The notes beneath the pieces were generated by a model. The model searched no databases, was not told where the DNA came from, and saw nothing but the letters and a program-made list of their open reading frames with translations. The position numbers and the translations under genes were made by a program. From assembly GCA_030704615.1 (NCBI GenBank), contig CM060731.1, positions 68,678,756-68,742,755 on the forward strand: DNA of 64,000 bases, given 5' to 3'. Positions 36,613 to 49,500 of this stretch are shown here, one piece after another (positions within the stretch are counted from its first letter, which is position 1; each line of letters opens with the position of its first letter). The stretch comes from Takakia lepidozioides (lineage: Eukaryota > Streptophyta > Takakiopsida > Takakiales > Takakiaceae).

Positions 36613-37185
36613 TCCTTTAAATCTTTGGCTGAAGCTTGAGTTTTCTGCTTCTGGAAAGCAAATGTTGAGCAGTCTTTTGCTTATCATGGTTTTAATTTTG
36701 CAATATCATACTTCAAGCTCCTCGTAAGGGGCAGGTGGTGATCCATGGGGCTTGGCTGCAAATATATACACGCAGCATTCAGCGAGTAGGATCCTTAGCA
36801 TCCCAGTAACGCATTGCTTTATACAGCCCACTTTGGAATTATGCCTGCACATCAGAAGGCAGGAGGGAATGGTGGGAAACAAAGCACACTCATGCACACA
36901 TGCCTCATATCATGCACACCCCTGAGAAAGAGCAAACCCCCAAGAAAGTGAAGCAAACTGTTTGTAAAACAGCAACAGATACACTTACAGAACGAGCATG
37001 ACAGTGAACCATGTTATATTGTCTGGTGAAAATTCTGGGACTTGAACACAACAGTCTCACTTCAGATGGACTTTGCCTTTCTTGCTCCAAATAAACTCAC
37101 AGCTCACCAAACCAACCATTGGGTATGACATCCAGACTTGGGGTGTAATATACAGGGTTAAGGGATAAGGTACATTGTACAAAAA
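36613..37185. other. intergenic between convergent genes
   Basis: 3' UTRs of the CXE gene (+) and the glutaredoxin-domain gene (-) are expected. No other feature seen. Confidence 0.4.
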
Positions 37186-39831
37186 TCAATAACATATAGG
37201 ACACCTCATCAAGCCATTCTCATTGCACTCAGGGCATCGTGCTACTTCATTGGCCTCAGTGATGATCTTGCAGCTCCCACTGCAGTCAGAACAGGGCACA
37301 AATCGGACTCCACCACAACCTTCACAGTTTTTCCTTGATGTTTGCACAGGGAGACCTTCAACCAGAACTGCCAGGATTCCATTTTCGTGCAGTTGGGAAA
37401 CCTCATCTGCTCCTCCAATATATCTGCCCTTAATGAATAGCCTTGGAACAGGAACTGGTTTCCCAGCCAGGTCTTTCAACTCTTGCCGAAACTCAGCATG
37501 CATAGATACATCCCTCTCATCAATGCACACATTTAAGCCTTGCAGAATCATTCTCAAGTTGGTGCAGTCTTCAAATGTCTTTCTGATTCCCCTTAAGCTG
37601 GTGGTGTAGAGCACCACTCTCTGATCACCACCTGGGGGGCACTTCTGCTGAAACCCTTCCAAAGGATCAACATGCTCCTTATTGTCAGGTAGGGATTTGG
37701 AGAACGGTGTCTTCTTAACACAATCATCTTCACCCTGGACACCCACTCCTGTGATCTTGTTCCCTTTAGCATTCAAATCAGCTGCAGACAAAGCCCTCTC
37801 TGCAGTTCTCCCCGAACATGGACTATCAGCACCTGAACTACCAGCAGGTGTTGCTGCCTCACTTCTCACATTGCACCAATCATCTGCAGAGAAGAGTTCC
37901 AAAGCCTCCTCAAAGGAAGCCAGGAGGTCAGGATCAATCAGTGGGTTGTTAGGATCTTCAAGACCATCTGACCAGAAAGTATTCTTTTGCTGGGGAGAGG
38001 AATCCTTCTTTACAACATCATCACCAACCTTAGGAGATGAAATTTCTTTTGTTGCGTCTTCAGGAGGCTCTTCAGGAGGCACTTCTGCAGGAGTGACATA
38101 CACATAGCTAGAGTCTAAGCCAATTGCTTGGGAGCCATTTGGCAGGGCTTTCCTGGGGCCTGGGCTTGGAGAAACCATAGAGGTGCTTCGGTTAGCCAAT
38201 CCACTAGCTTTCGCAGTCCGGTTGGAATCAGTCTCTGTGTTTTTTCCCATAACACTACCTCCCTTTACGGGGATACCTGTGCCTCCCTCCATGCTAGCTT
38301 GTTGGCTATTATAAGCAGCCTTGGATCTTGCCATAGTAGAGGACCGTTGAGAGGCGAGAGGCTCACCACTTCCCTGCATCTGTTGCAAAGGAGCCATGTT
38401 CCCGTCCTGGCTAGTGGCAACAGCATTGTACATACCATGCCGAGCTGAGGGATATTCCTGAGATGGAGGCGGCACCTTGTTGCTTTCCTGGCTAGCAGTG
38501 GCAGTCTTGGCCGTGACAATCCTTGGGGAGCGAGACTGTTGCGACACATGCAGCTTGCTGCCTTCCTGGTTACGAGTGGCAGCCTTCGACCCGGCATGCG
38601 TTGGTGAAGGAGATGGCTGAAACGAAAGAGGCATGCTGTCTACCTCTGCACTGGAAGCAGCTATAGGCTCAGTCCTGTGAAGTGGAGACTGCTGAATCAC
38701 GAGTAGTGTGCTGCCTTCCTGGCTGCTGGCGACAGTCCTGGCTGCTGGCTGAGATGGAAGAGGCACATTGTCTGCCTGGGTACCAACAGCAGCTTTGACA
38801 GGCACCTGCCTTGGTGAACGGGACTGTTGGATCACAAGGAGCTTGCCTTCCTGGCTGTTAGCCGCTGCTGGAGGCCCTGGCGTACGAGAACGCTGGGATG
38901 TAAGCAGCATGGTGTCTTCCTGGTTAGGTGTAGCAGCTCTGGCATGTTTTGGCAAGGGGTACTCTTGCGTCGTGAGAAGCTTGCTATCCTCCCGAAAATT
39001 AGCAGACCTGGGCGTGGGCGCTGCAACTATTGATGAGGAAGTCGGGGCCACAGCTGATTCAGAAGAAGTGAGCTTCACAGCCGGCAACAAGGGGAGGGCT
39101 CCCTCCGGCTTTTGCATTGGAGGAGAAGTCGCAGGATGCGTAACGAGGGGTACCACTGGAGGTTTGGCATTCTCCTTGCCAGGGCCTGCACGACCAGAGA
39201 TGGGACCGGAGAAGTTCCGAACTGCATTACTGGCATCCAAAGAGTGAACACCTCTCAGCACGTTCGGTGCTGCTGGTGCTATTGCGAGGCTCGGAACGCC
39301 GGAGTCCAACTCATTCACCGTATGAATGGTCGTGAATGTGACAGACCTCTCGAAGGGCTTCATGGGTCCTGTAGATTTCCAAGGCTTCTTGGGGGGAAGG
39401 GAGCTACAAGTCTCATCGTCAAGGCCCTCCATGAGCTCCCACATGTTGATGGTTTCCGGATCCCTCTCCTCTACCCACTTCACTGGCCTTCTGTCCTCCA
39501 TCACAGCTGCCGGCGGCACCTTGGGAAGAGTAAGGCTCATCTCAGACCACGGTTTGGGAACCATGACCGCCGGTACATCGAAGTTCCTCATCTTCTCATA
39601 CACTTCATCGACAGGATTTGAGGTGCCCACAGAAATGCGCCCATCTTCCACATGCTTTGGGGGATCCACTTTGAGGATGCCGTATGTGCTTGATGTGAGA
39701 GCCACCACATGATAGCTGTCACTCTTGTTGTTCTGAGCCTGAACTGGCATGGACGTACTCCTTGACAGATGTGAAAACCCCCAATCATTCCTCCCCTGTG
39801 TCTCCACACTCTTTGAAGCTGAACATCCCAT
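37186..39831 (-). CDS. glutaredoxin-domain/zinc-finger protein with N-myristoylation motif (881 aa, intronless)
   Basis: It starts MGCSAS, a consensus N-myristoylation plus palmitoylation site predicting plasma-membrane attachment. Residues about 30-190 carry plant-family blocks (YHVVALTSSTYGILKVD, INMWELMEGLDDE, KPFERSVTFTTIHTVNELDS). Residues about 265-520 are disordered and built of degenerate 30-residue repeats (SQEG..LL..QQSRSP). The C-terminal 180 residues are a glutaredoxin fold (VVLYTTSLRGIRKTFEDC, DERDVSMHAEFRQEL, PRLFIKGRYIGGADEV). Four CxxC pairs (CEGCGG, CSDC, CPEC, CPIC) follow and probably bind zinc. The glutaredoxin domain has a single Cys in TFEDC instead of the CxxC active site, as in the plant At5g39865-like family, so classical thiol-disulfide activity is doubtful. 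It is longer than its relatives because of the repeat region. Confidence 0.93.
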   Translation of the reverse strand: MGCSASKSVETQGRNDWGFSHLSRSTSMPVQAQNNKSDSYHVVALTSSTYGILKVDPPKHVEDGRISVGTSNPVDEVYEKMRNFDVPAVMVPKPWSEMSLTLPKVPPAAVMEDRRPVKWVEERDPETINMWELMEGLDDETCSSLPPKKPWKSTGPMKPFERSVTFTTIHTVNELDSGVPSLAIAPAAPNVLRGVHSLDASNAVRNFSGPISGRAGPGKENAKPPVVPLVTHPATSPPMQKPEGALPLLPAVKLTSSESAVAPTSSSIVAAPTPRSANFREDSKLLTTQEYPLPKHARAATPNQEDTMLLTSQRSRTPGPPAAANSQEGKLLVIQQSRSPRQVPVKAAVGTQADNVPLPSQPAARTVASSQEGSTLLVIQQSPLHRTEPIAASSAEVDSMPLSFQPSPSPTHAGSKAATRNQEGSKLHVSQQSRSPRIVTAKTATASQESNKVPPPSQEYPSARHGMYNAVATSQDGNMAPLQQMQGSGEPLASQRSSTMARSKAAYNSQQASMEGGTGIPVKGGSVMGKNTETDSNRTAKASGLANRSTSMVSPSPGPRKALPNGSQAIGLDSSYVYVTPAEVPPEEPPEDATKEISSPKVGDDVVKKDSSPQQKNTFWSDGLEDPNNPLIDPDLLASFEEALELFSADDWCNVRSEAATPAGSSGADSPCSGRTAERALSAADLNAKGNKITGVGVQGEDDCVKKTPFSKSLPDNKEHVDPLEGFQQKCPPGGDQRVVLYTTSLRGIRKTFEDCTNLRMILQGLNVCIDERDVSMHAEFRQELKDLAGKPVPVPRLFIKGRYIGGADEVSQLHENGILAVLVEGLPVQTSRKNCEGCGGVRFVPCSDCSGSCKIITEANEVARCPECNENGLMRCPICY

Positions 39832-42714
39832 CCTTCACGCCTTCAGAAGGAGACTAACAACGTCAACACACCTCCCTTGGTCTTGATGTATCAGGGAGGA
39901 GCAGAAACCAACCTAAGGAATCCTATTGAAGTACACATCCAGCCAAATCTCTGTACCTCCCCTTTCCTGACAGCTCAGAGTAGTTGCTCCTACCCTCATA
40001 TAATCAAAAGCTTCTCCTCTTCAGCCTATCACCGGAGGGGAATAAGCACAGTAGCATCCATGTGACTCCAGCTCAGACATATCCATTTCAGCTACCCAAG
40101 TTCCAGCGACACACTGGGAGCAGTGTGGGGAGCAAAGCCCAATGACGGAAGAAGCTTTGCAAACAATAAAACTCGCCCAAAAACAAACAGAAGAGCCGCC
40201 GCTTCCACTCCTAGAAGGAAAACCGCTAGGAAAACCAAGTCATCGTCGCAACCTGAGCTCCACCTGCTTCGCCAAGCCCTTATCAATCAACACTTGCACT
40301 CCGACAAACACCGTAAACTACCGACTGGAAGTGAGTGACCAGCCACGGCCCCAAGAGCACACCACAGCATAGGACCAAGCTCCTCCAAAATCAAAGAATG
40401 CATTACCCCTCAATGCTAACGATCCAACCAGCAAGCAGTAGCGGCTCCAATTTGCGAAATACAAACCACGTCCACAGCTCACCCTCTCTCTCTCTCGGCT
40501 CTCGCTCTCTCGCCCCCACGACAATCTAGCAGACACGACAAAGGCCCACTCTGGCATTAATCACCTCCCTCCTCAGATCCATAGAGATCCGTGTAATGAA
40601 GGCAGACGCTTCCAATCCAGACCTCGCACCGCCATCGCTCCCTCATCACTCTCTTCTGTTTCTTCCTCTTCTTTGTCTCTCTCTCGTCTGCTCGCAACCG
40701 TATCGACCAACCCCTGTGCGATGGGTCTACGCCACGCGCTCGCTTCCCATTCAACGCCCTCGCAACAACACGCTACCCACCAATCAACGACCTCCGAAAC
40801 CTCTCGGATAAACTCCGCCCTTCGCTCACCTCTCCAACGGCGTAAAAACGTAAAAAGGTGCGTAAATTTAAACCTGCACGGCTTTCAACTGTGCGCCATA
40901 AAACGGTGGCACGGCGCAATCAGGTGGCACGGTTCAAAAATTCAAACGCCCTGCCATCCGCATCCTCACCGTACACAAGTGAATCCGACGATGAATAGTC
41001 GCCCACGCCCCCTTGTGTACGGCGGCTTGCCGTTCGTTGGAGGATCCACGGCTTGGATTGCGGCCGTACGTCACTGTGACTGCCATTAATTTCCATTAAT
41101 TAGGTTTGGCAGATTAGGGTTTAATTAGGGCTTAACCACGCTCGTGACTCTCTTCGTCCCGCGGTTAGTTATTATGTATACCCTAGGTGTACGTTGCCGT
41201 ATTAGCTCTTAATTACTTATTAATTACTTATTAATTATTTTTAATTCGTATTTGAATCCGTAATTGGTAGATGAGAGAATGACGTCTCGCATCCACATAT
41301 GGATGAGACATCCATGTGAGGTTCCGGTGGCTGAGCGGACTCGCCGGAGGAGACATGGCCCGCCTGCTTCACTGCAAGTGGGATTCGCATGGCCTCTCTC
41401 ACTTCTTTGTCTTGCCTGTTGACATCTTTGCATCTTAAGTTACAGCCGAGTTGTAAAGGCACAAGCCGCCTCATTACTGGGGTTGCGCGTTAAACCACAT
41501 GTCACCAAGGTGTCCACTTTCCCACCAGAAGGCACTAAGTTAGTTCTTCGAGGTTGGATGTCGCAAATGTGTCCACTTTCCCACCGGAAGGCACTGGTCC
41601 TTCGAGATCCCATGACACCATAAGTTACACTTGCTTCAGCAAGGCGGTCACTTTTTCTCTTTCTTGTCTGTTGGGCCTCCAATGCTGGCAGGGTAGCACC
41701 TTCACCATCAGGAACCTGCCATTGATATTCGATGGAAGAGGCCATGAGGAAGTTGCCAGCTCCGTTCCAATAGGCTTATAAGGTGGGTGGAGGCCTCTAG
41801 CTTTGAAGGACAAGCTTTGGGGTCAAGAGACACCATAATTTACACTTTCTTCGGAAGCCTGTCATATATATAACATACATAGGTGTGGCAATGGAATGAA
41901 ACTTCCCCACAACCATATAAAAAAATTCACACCTCTGTAGTATGTACATGTACTGACTCTTCGACATAGGAAAGATTCATGCTTCTAATTCCCTCTTTTT
42001 CCCTTTACAAGCCATCAGTGGCCATACTGGAATCGAAAGTGTATTTTGGCGCTAGCATATACATCCATACACAAACCTGTAGCAGCATCTGGGCTTGGGC
42101 GACATGGCAAACTCAGCTGCGTTTCCATACTCCCTTGGGTAACACCCCAACTCAGTAAGCATAGAATACCAATCCCATACTGCTAATTCTTGTCTTCCCA
42201 TTTAGTGCTTTGACAACATATGCATGCATCCCAACATGTTCTGATGTGTCGAACAGACTCAATTTTTTACGAAGGAAGAGCCATATTTGATATATTCAAC
42301 CAATCCATCATGTGGCCAGCTTGTTATGAGCCTGTTCGACCTCACTATAGGACGGGAGTCGAAACAAAGCAACAGCAGGACTATTAACACACCAGGGGTG
42401 GTGGTGGTGTTGAATACGCTAAGTTCATCCTGCTGTCAAACCAATTCTTCATCTCACTCCTTTTAACAAACAAACTTTACACTGTCCACAGGGTGCCAGA
42501 AGGGCCCATGGGACAAATTTAGCAGAACGATACCAACTTGAGAAAGCATCACACTCGAAGATAAGGTGCCTTGTGAATGCAAACTGCCAGGCACTCGGCC
42601 CGTGAACACTGAGAGTTTCTGCCAAAGAATGGGAGACCTAAAGAGCCGCCTCCAGCCTACCAAAAACTAATTAGGAGCATTAGCCGACGGCCAAGGTATG
42701 TTTTCAGACAAAAG
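39832..42714. other. intergenic, promoter of the glutaredoxin-domain gene and 3' flank of 31K gene
   Basis: The first 700 bases should hold the 5' UTR and promoter, with a CT-rich run at about 40483-40497. A direct duplication of about 50 bases (TGTCCACTTTCCCACC[A/G]GAAGGCACT) occurs at about 41509 and 41567. I recognised no gene in the rest. Confidence 0.45.
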
Positions 42715-45700
42715 TCAAGAGTCCTCGTCACTTTCGTCGCTAAAATATCCTGACCGCTTCTTGGGACCCTGAGCTCATGACCACACTAACTTGAGAATCA
42801 CCCATTAACATATACGAAATTACATCCTTAAGCTTGAAAAAAGGAGCATAAGTCAATTTTAAAGTGTCTGTGCTCTCTGACATATGTAGATAAGTGAAAC
42901 CTGACATGCATTACAGAGATGCCTAGCAAACCACTGACAATAAACTGATTTTCTGGTTTCTAGCACACATTCAGATGTCCTCATACTCAAAGGTCCAAAT
43001 GTTAAAAAGGGGGAAAAACAGACCTTTAGACCTCTAGATGCATCTTTGTGTTGTTCACTGCCATGTGATGCCAAGCTCATCCCTCTTCACATACAAAAGA
43101 ACTGAATGTCAGTAAGAACAAATTGGTAGTGGGAGCTGTAAGGAGGGGGACAGGGAGAACACAGGTGGGAGTGTTCTCCTCCACCCACCACTAGCCCAGT
43201 GCTACTATTCTTTGCGTGGCGAACTCACGTGGTTCTGGAAATGCATGATAATGTATTCTCTCTTGTTACTCCTCATGTCTGACAGATCATCTCCATCGCA
43301 CCAAGATAGAGGGAGCAGAAAAAGGAGCAACAAAGCAAAAAAGCACCACATATCAAATGATCTCTATGTTCAGGATGTGACATTCTCAATTTTTGTAACT
43401 CAGGCATGAGTTCATAGGTTACCTTGGAGCTACAACAGAAGCCCAATTGTCGTCTTCAAACTGAGTTTCATCAACCTCCTCGTCACTGTAAGAAGACACA
43501 CCATCAAACGTTGAACAAAAATCACTGTGCAAGAACTTTGATTGCATTGATTGTGCTCATTTACATGCTCTGCTAAACAAAATCAGAAGCTTTTCAGACG
43601 CCACAGGCAATGTACAAAGGTCACAATTGCAAGGCTTACAGGAGTGTGCAACTTCGGTGAGGACATTTACTGAATCCAACTCATGGTAAGGGCATAGACA
43701 AATTCATTGCATGTAAGCCACTAATACATCCTGGCTTCCAAACAAATAGCTACCACCCATGTGAGCACAATTTTCTACTATGCACCATCCACCGAGATCT
43801 GATACAACTGATGGATTTGTAGGAGAGTCAACTCCCATAAAAGGACATTTGATGGAGGAGCACTCCAAAGTTCTCACACCTCCTCCTTTCAGAGATCAAC
43901 AAAGTGTCCGGACAAACTAGCCTCAGCCAATGGGTGCCTTGCTACAGATCCAATATTGATACCTTTCGTCAAGACCTTGTTTGTCACCTCCATCGTTGTC
44001 AAACTGTTCCTTCCTCCTCTTTTTTGAAGGCGGCCGCTCCCTGGCTCCCAACTGGCATTACCAACCAACGAATGAACCTGATAATTACTTACTAAAGTTT
44101 GGTCTAGTGGCAGAGATATACTGCCGCCCCCTCACACTACAAGTAAAAGTGCCTATACAATGGGAAAAAAAGCCATCATAAAACTTAGTTCAGTCTTCGT
44201 AGACATAGAATTTTGGCCCCTCTCTTGCCCCCATTGCCTTGTCAAAACTATTTAAGAAACACAAAATCATGACATGTGCAAGAACAAAAACGGGAAACTC
44301 CAGCAGAAGATGGTGCATTTGTTCCCACCAGATTCTTAGGGCATTCATAAGAAAGGTGACCTTCATCTCCACATTCATAGCACCGACTCTTGTCCTTGTA
44401 CACCTGGCAAGCCCACCCACATGGAGTATTATATACTAACTACTTGAATGAAGTTTGGATGTGCAATGCAATGCAGAATATGGGTGAACTTGGAGGATCA
44501 ATTGCACTGACAGATTCTGAAGCATGCTAGATCCTTGTACTTGGAAATTAAACTTCCACACAGTAATTTTGAATGCCCAATCCAGAAGACTAGTGTCAGG
44601 CAAGTGGGCACAGGTCCTTGGACTTTATTGCCTTTCCGCAGCCTTTGGGCAACAAAAAGGGATACAGTTCTGGTACTTACGCGGCGCCTGATAAACTCCC
44701 TGGCGCGCCCATTATCTGCCGCTATAGACACCTTCAGAGTCCTCTTGTTCAATATCTTTCCATTCATCACTTGCACCTACAGCCACCCTACGGCATGACG
44801 CCTGCAGGTCAGTAGAAAGTCAAGGCTGAGACAGACACACAAGGGAAGGGGCAGACAGCGGCAAACAGAGCACTGCATGCCCCATATCATCCATATCAGA
44901 ACACCTCCCTAATAGTGAAGCACAAATTGTTTGTAAGACAGTGACAAGCACATCCATGGTACAAAGTCTGGTGGAAAAACCTAGGCCTTGCATACAACAG
45001 ACAATTAGGGTGGAATTTGCATTGCTTGCTCAAATTAAACTCACCGCATGTTGAGCATCTTCGCGTATTGTGAACAAAATAAATGCGACACCCTTGCTTT
45101 GTCTTGTGTGCCTATCCTTCATGACTGTCACTCTGCCATTAAAACACAGTTTTTTTGAGAGCGACAGAAAGAACTGGCCATTCGGGTTAGGCCCTCAATT
45201 TCAAACTAAAAGACAAACATGGTCATATTCCACTATGTGTATAGCAACAATGAACAATGAACACTGAGCAATGCTAGAGCTATGTGCATGCCTTCATAAA
45301 GCTATGGAGCATACCATCCCCAACAACCACGCTCAATGTCCCCTACAGAACCTTCTGACCTAACTCTCCCAGTTGCATCATAGACACACGACTTTGTATA
45401 TTACTATCTGAATGCAGCTCCAAGTTTCCTGCAATATCACTCAGCCTAACATCGGTGTCTAAGAATCCCCAGGTATCTGAACTGCAAGACTCTTCATCAT
45501 CATCACAAACCCTAACATGCGGGGGCTCGGGCCTCTTTGACACACTGCAAATTATTCTACAGAAATCATGTTTACAACGTGAAGAGTCTGACCACCCTAA
45601 GCCACTGGGACCTGAGCTAGCTGGAGAAATGACTTACTTGCCGATTTTACCACAAGTACTGAAGATGGTATGAATGTCGCTGTTTGTGAGACTGAAGTCG

Positions 45701-45879
45701 AGATTGCTAACGTACACTGTTGACTTGGACGGTACAAGACCACCGCTACCTGCCCTCTTCCCAGCGCCGTCTGTCTCTCCCTCCCTCTCCGTTTGTGGGC
45801 GCATCTGGGAGCCGTAATCATCATCATCATCATCTTCCTCACTGTTATAGGTTGATCGGCGCGGCTTCCTTGCCGCCAT
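42715..45879 (-). CDS. U11/U12-31K: U11/U12 small nuclear ribonucleoprotein 31 kDa protein (8 exons, 255 aa)
   Basis: Exons (complement) 45638-45879, 45045-45132, 44681-44776, 44329-44403, 43963-44051, 43423-43485, 43024-43084 and 42715-42768. All phases agree. The protein belongs to the U11/U12 di-snRNP and helps the minor spliceosome recognise U12-type introns; its RNA chaperone activity is known in Arabidopsis. An acidic N-terminus precedes an RRM (residues about 52-130) with RNP2 VYVSNL and RNP1 KGVAFILF. Then come [11 protein letters not shown], a CCHC zinc knuckle (Cys150, Cys153, His158, Cys163: [14 protein letters not shown]) and a basic stretch ([14 protein letters not shown]). The acidic tail has DDNWASVV and [11 protein letters not shown]. 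Size agrees with plant orthologues. Exon 7 is the least certain; the gene could instead stop at 43419, just past exon 6. It is divergent from RFC3. Confidence 0.93.
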
Positions 45880-46177
45880 TATTCACAAAACTAATTCCGA
45901 GATATTCAAAAATCCCTATCCTCTCGGGGTGAGAAAAACTTAGACAACAATTATCATAATGAAGACATTCTAAGCTTGCTAAGACTTCCAATGGACAAGT
46001 CGCCACGAAAACTGTACAGTAAGTCGCAACCCTGCTTGACGATTCACCACATATTCTTAGTCTGGTGCAAGTATGAAATGCATCTTGGCAAACTGCAGCA
46101 TCAGTGCCCGAATCAAGCCAACATTCTGTTCTGATCTACGGAACGATCTGGCCTGCGGATTTCTTATTAGCTCCCCT

Positions 46178-46208
<31 letters not shown>

Positions 46209-46542
46209 TTGAATGGAGACTCTGGATGAAATTCCCCAGCAAGACTTGGATACTGGATGTACACGTGGATGACGATGAATGAACAACTCAGGAGCTGAAT
46301 GAAATCTCGATGAACATGGATGATGAGTTGGCTGCCAATGAATGTGGATGAATGCATGTGTTGTTGTTTTGGCGCGAAGGGCTCAGCATGCTGCTTTTGC
46401 TTGCTCGAGTGAGGACGTGAGGAATTGTTGGAGAAGAAGAGAGATCGGGAGGAAGATCGGAAGCAGGGTACAGACGGATTCGATTACAAGAGAAGAGGGG
46501 ATTCTCTTCTTCTGATTTTTAGGTGCTGGAAGAGGTAGAATC
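45880..46542. promoter_or_regulatory. shared 663-bp divergent promoter region of U11/U12-31K and RFC3
   Basis: The start codons of the two divergent genes are 663 bases apart, so their promoters must overlap or abut. A GA dinucleotide run (about 46179-46204) lies near the middle; such runs serve as GAGA/BPC-factor sites in plants. No TATA box is obvious, as is common for housekeeping genes. Confidence 0.6.
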
Positions 46543-49500
46543 ATGGCGGACGTAGAAGCTATGGAGGTGGATGAGCCCCAGGCGGGGAAACTGACGGCAG
46601 CACAGAAAGGCAAGGGGAAGGCTGGCGCCTTCGCCCTCCAGCAAAAGAGCGTAGGGCCATGGGTGGAGAAGTACAGGCCGACCTCGTTATCCGATGTGGC
46701 TGCGCATAAAGACATCATTGATACCAGTGTGTGGCCTCTGCCATTGCTGTTCTTTACAATCTGTGTTTATTCTCGCCCCCGCTCTTTGCTTGTGCCAGTA
46801 CGTAGTGACAAAGTTTTGATAGAGCGGGGACTTGTAGACTGAGATCTGAGCATTGCAAATTGAGCTAATCTGGCTTTTTACTTTCATGAATTGTTGGTGT
46901 GCTAGGGTTTAGAATCTCCGTTCGTCGTGCCTATCTTCCCAGATGGTGCAGGGGTTGGGATGGCAAGCTACCTGCCTGGGTGTCCGTGGCGCCAAAACTA
47001 TCACCTTTGGCTGTGGGTTTAGGGCAGGCACTTAAACCCTTTTATGCCGCATTTAACGTACTGTGACGTTTTAGAGGTTAATTGTGAGTATAGCTGGGGA
47101 GCCAGTCCTCAAGCTGAAATCTCGGGTTGCGCTCGTCTGCCCCGCCAATGCAGGCGTGTGATCACATGGCTTCGGTTGTAGTGGTGACATTTTTGAAATA
47201 AGAGTATGGGTACGGTGGAGTCACTCTTGCAGCTTCGCTTTATACGGATCTGTCTACGACATCAACTTAAAGCTCTGGACCCTATTTTTCAGAGAGTGCC
47301 CACTGGATGAATTAGCAATGCCTGAGAGAGATTCACAACCTTCCAGCAGAAGGGGCTCTGGAGGAATTCAACATATAGCTGATGTAGGAGCCCGTGAGTT
47401 CTCTTTCAAGCACACAATGTTGGCAACTCGGTGTCCAAAATGCATGTGGGGGATAATCTTTACTATTAGCTAAAATCACTTAGGGTGGGGTATGGGAGAG
47501 AAGACATTCACAGGAGGCTCGGAGGGTTATAAGACATGGTAGAATCTAGAGAGATGTACTCACTAGTGGTTCCTGTGAACATTGGCTATGACATACCCTT
47601 GAGGGTAAAGTTCCCATGGGATACTAACCCTTCCGGAGTGAGTGGCGGGATTCTATCTCTCCACGTTGTGGAGTCAGTCTGAATCAATGCTAACAACCAT
47701 CATTTCAGGCAATTCAAAATTGTCTGTGAAAAAAAGTATGGGAGCCAGTAAGTGTATGACAATTTCAGCATTCCCCCATTTCTCAGGTATTCAATGGGTG
47801 TGTGTTGGTGCGGGGAAAAGTTGACAGGCTAACTGGAGAGAACCGTCTTCCCCACTTGCTGTTATATGGCCCTCCTGGAACTGGAAAGACCTCCACTATT
47901 CTGGCAGTTGCACGGAAGCTTTATGGGGCCCATTTCCAGAACATGATTTTGGAGCTCAATGCCTCTGATGACCGAGGAATCGATGTTGTGCGGCAACAAG
48001 TGCAAGACTTTGCCAGCACACAAAGCATCTCATTTGGGTACAGGGATTCCACTTTGTTAAAATAATCTGTTTTACAAAGAAAGTGTGCCTTTCCTTCCGA
48101 GAATTTTTACAATGCACAATAAACGAAATCTATCAACAGATCCTCTAAGGTAGATACGTAGGGTGACATTCCACTTTGTTTAAAAAGATCTGTGTCATGA
48201 CAGAAGTGTGCTTTTGTAGATACTACTGGGACCCGATCCTTTCCCTTTTCAACTCCCTACCCCCTCTCTCTTTTCTCTTCTGTGGCTACGGCAAACAATG
48301 TCTTATGAGTACATCTTTTCTCTTCTGTGTGAAGTGGGCTGTGGTTGTATGGCCTCACGGCTGTGTGAAGCAAAATCTACTATCCCTTCAGTAAGGAAAT
48401 GTTCTTATGTTGCCTTCATTTGTCCCTATGGATCTCCTAGTCATTTGCTCAGATCACTTGATCTCTAGAAACTGTCTAATAGCAGTAAGAATTTTGGTAC
48501 AGGACCTGAGTTTCTCATGGCTTTACTGTTGCATATTGTGATTGTTCAGGCCCAAGATAAATGTTAAGCTGGTCATTTTGGATGAAGCAGATGCTATGAC
48601 CAAGGAGGCTCAATTTGCATTACGAAGAAGTAAGCTTCCTCTTGTGGCCCTGGCCTTTCTTGGGATGGCTTTGGAACTTGTCTTTTGGCTATTGCTTGTA
48701 TTCTTATCAGTTCAGGGTTGCCACTCAGTGCTCAATGCCGATAAGGTCTCATCAGCATACTCTGCATTGATGGAATTTTTTTGCGAACATCTGACACTCT
48801 CTTCAACCCCTCTGTCAATCGCTTGCCTGTGGTGACAGTCATAGAGAAGTACACAAAGAAGACCAGATTTTGTCTGATATGCAATTATGTAAGCAAAATT
48901 ATTCCTGCACTACAATCGCGGTGCACTCGGTTCCGGTTTGCACCCCTGGATGCTGCCAATGTCACCGACCGCCTCCACCATGTCATTCAACAAGAAGGGT
49001 GAGCTCTTGTCCCATCTACCTGTTGTATATTGACTATCATTGACCCTTGACCTGAATGAGGTAGGGAGAGAAAAATCAGGAACTTTCTCTGTTTTTGTTT
49101 CTTTAGTAAATTCTGATGCTTTTATTAGTCTCTCTGTGAAATATAGAGCCAGCGAGATGGATACTAATGGTTATCATTGGCCTGAAAGTCATCTCTAACA
49201 TTTCAGACTAGAATAGCTCAACGAATCTAAAATTCCGTTCTGGAGGATGTGCTGGCAGACGAGAAGAATAGTGACTCAGGATGCTTGTTTGTTGGTTCAA
49301 TCCTCTCGGCAATGTAGCCTCTTACCGCATAGCCGCTATGATACAATGGGCACCTTTGATAATTCGTTGTTGTGAGATTTAGCATACGCTACGTGTGGTC
49401 TTGTCCTAACCAATCTCTCTGTTGGAAGCTGTGACACACATAAGTTGCTGTCCAGGTAACGTGATCAATTCCATAGGAGAGAAACTGGATTTTAAGCTTT

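Noticed and set aside
38768-39712. Plus-strand frames of 128-169 codons opposite the glutaredoxin-domain gene
   Set aside because: Antisense of a clearly coding single exon with repeat structure.
49290-49330. tRNA-like T-loop (GGTTCAATCC)
   Set aside because: No A box or acceptor-stem pairing at the right distance; it lies inside an RFC3 intron.
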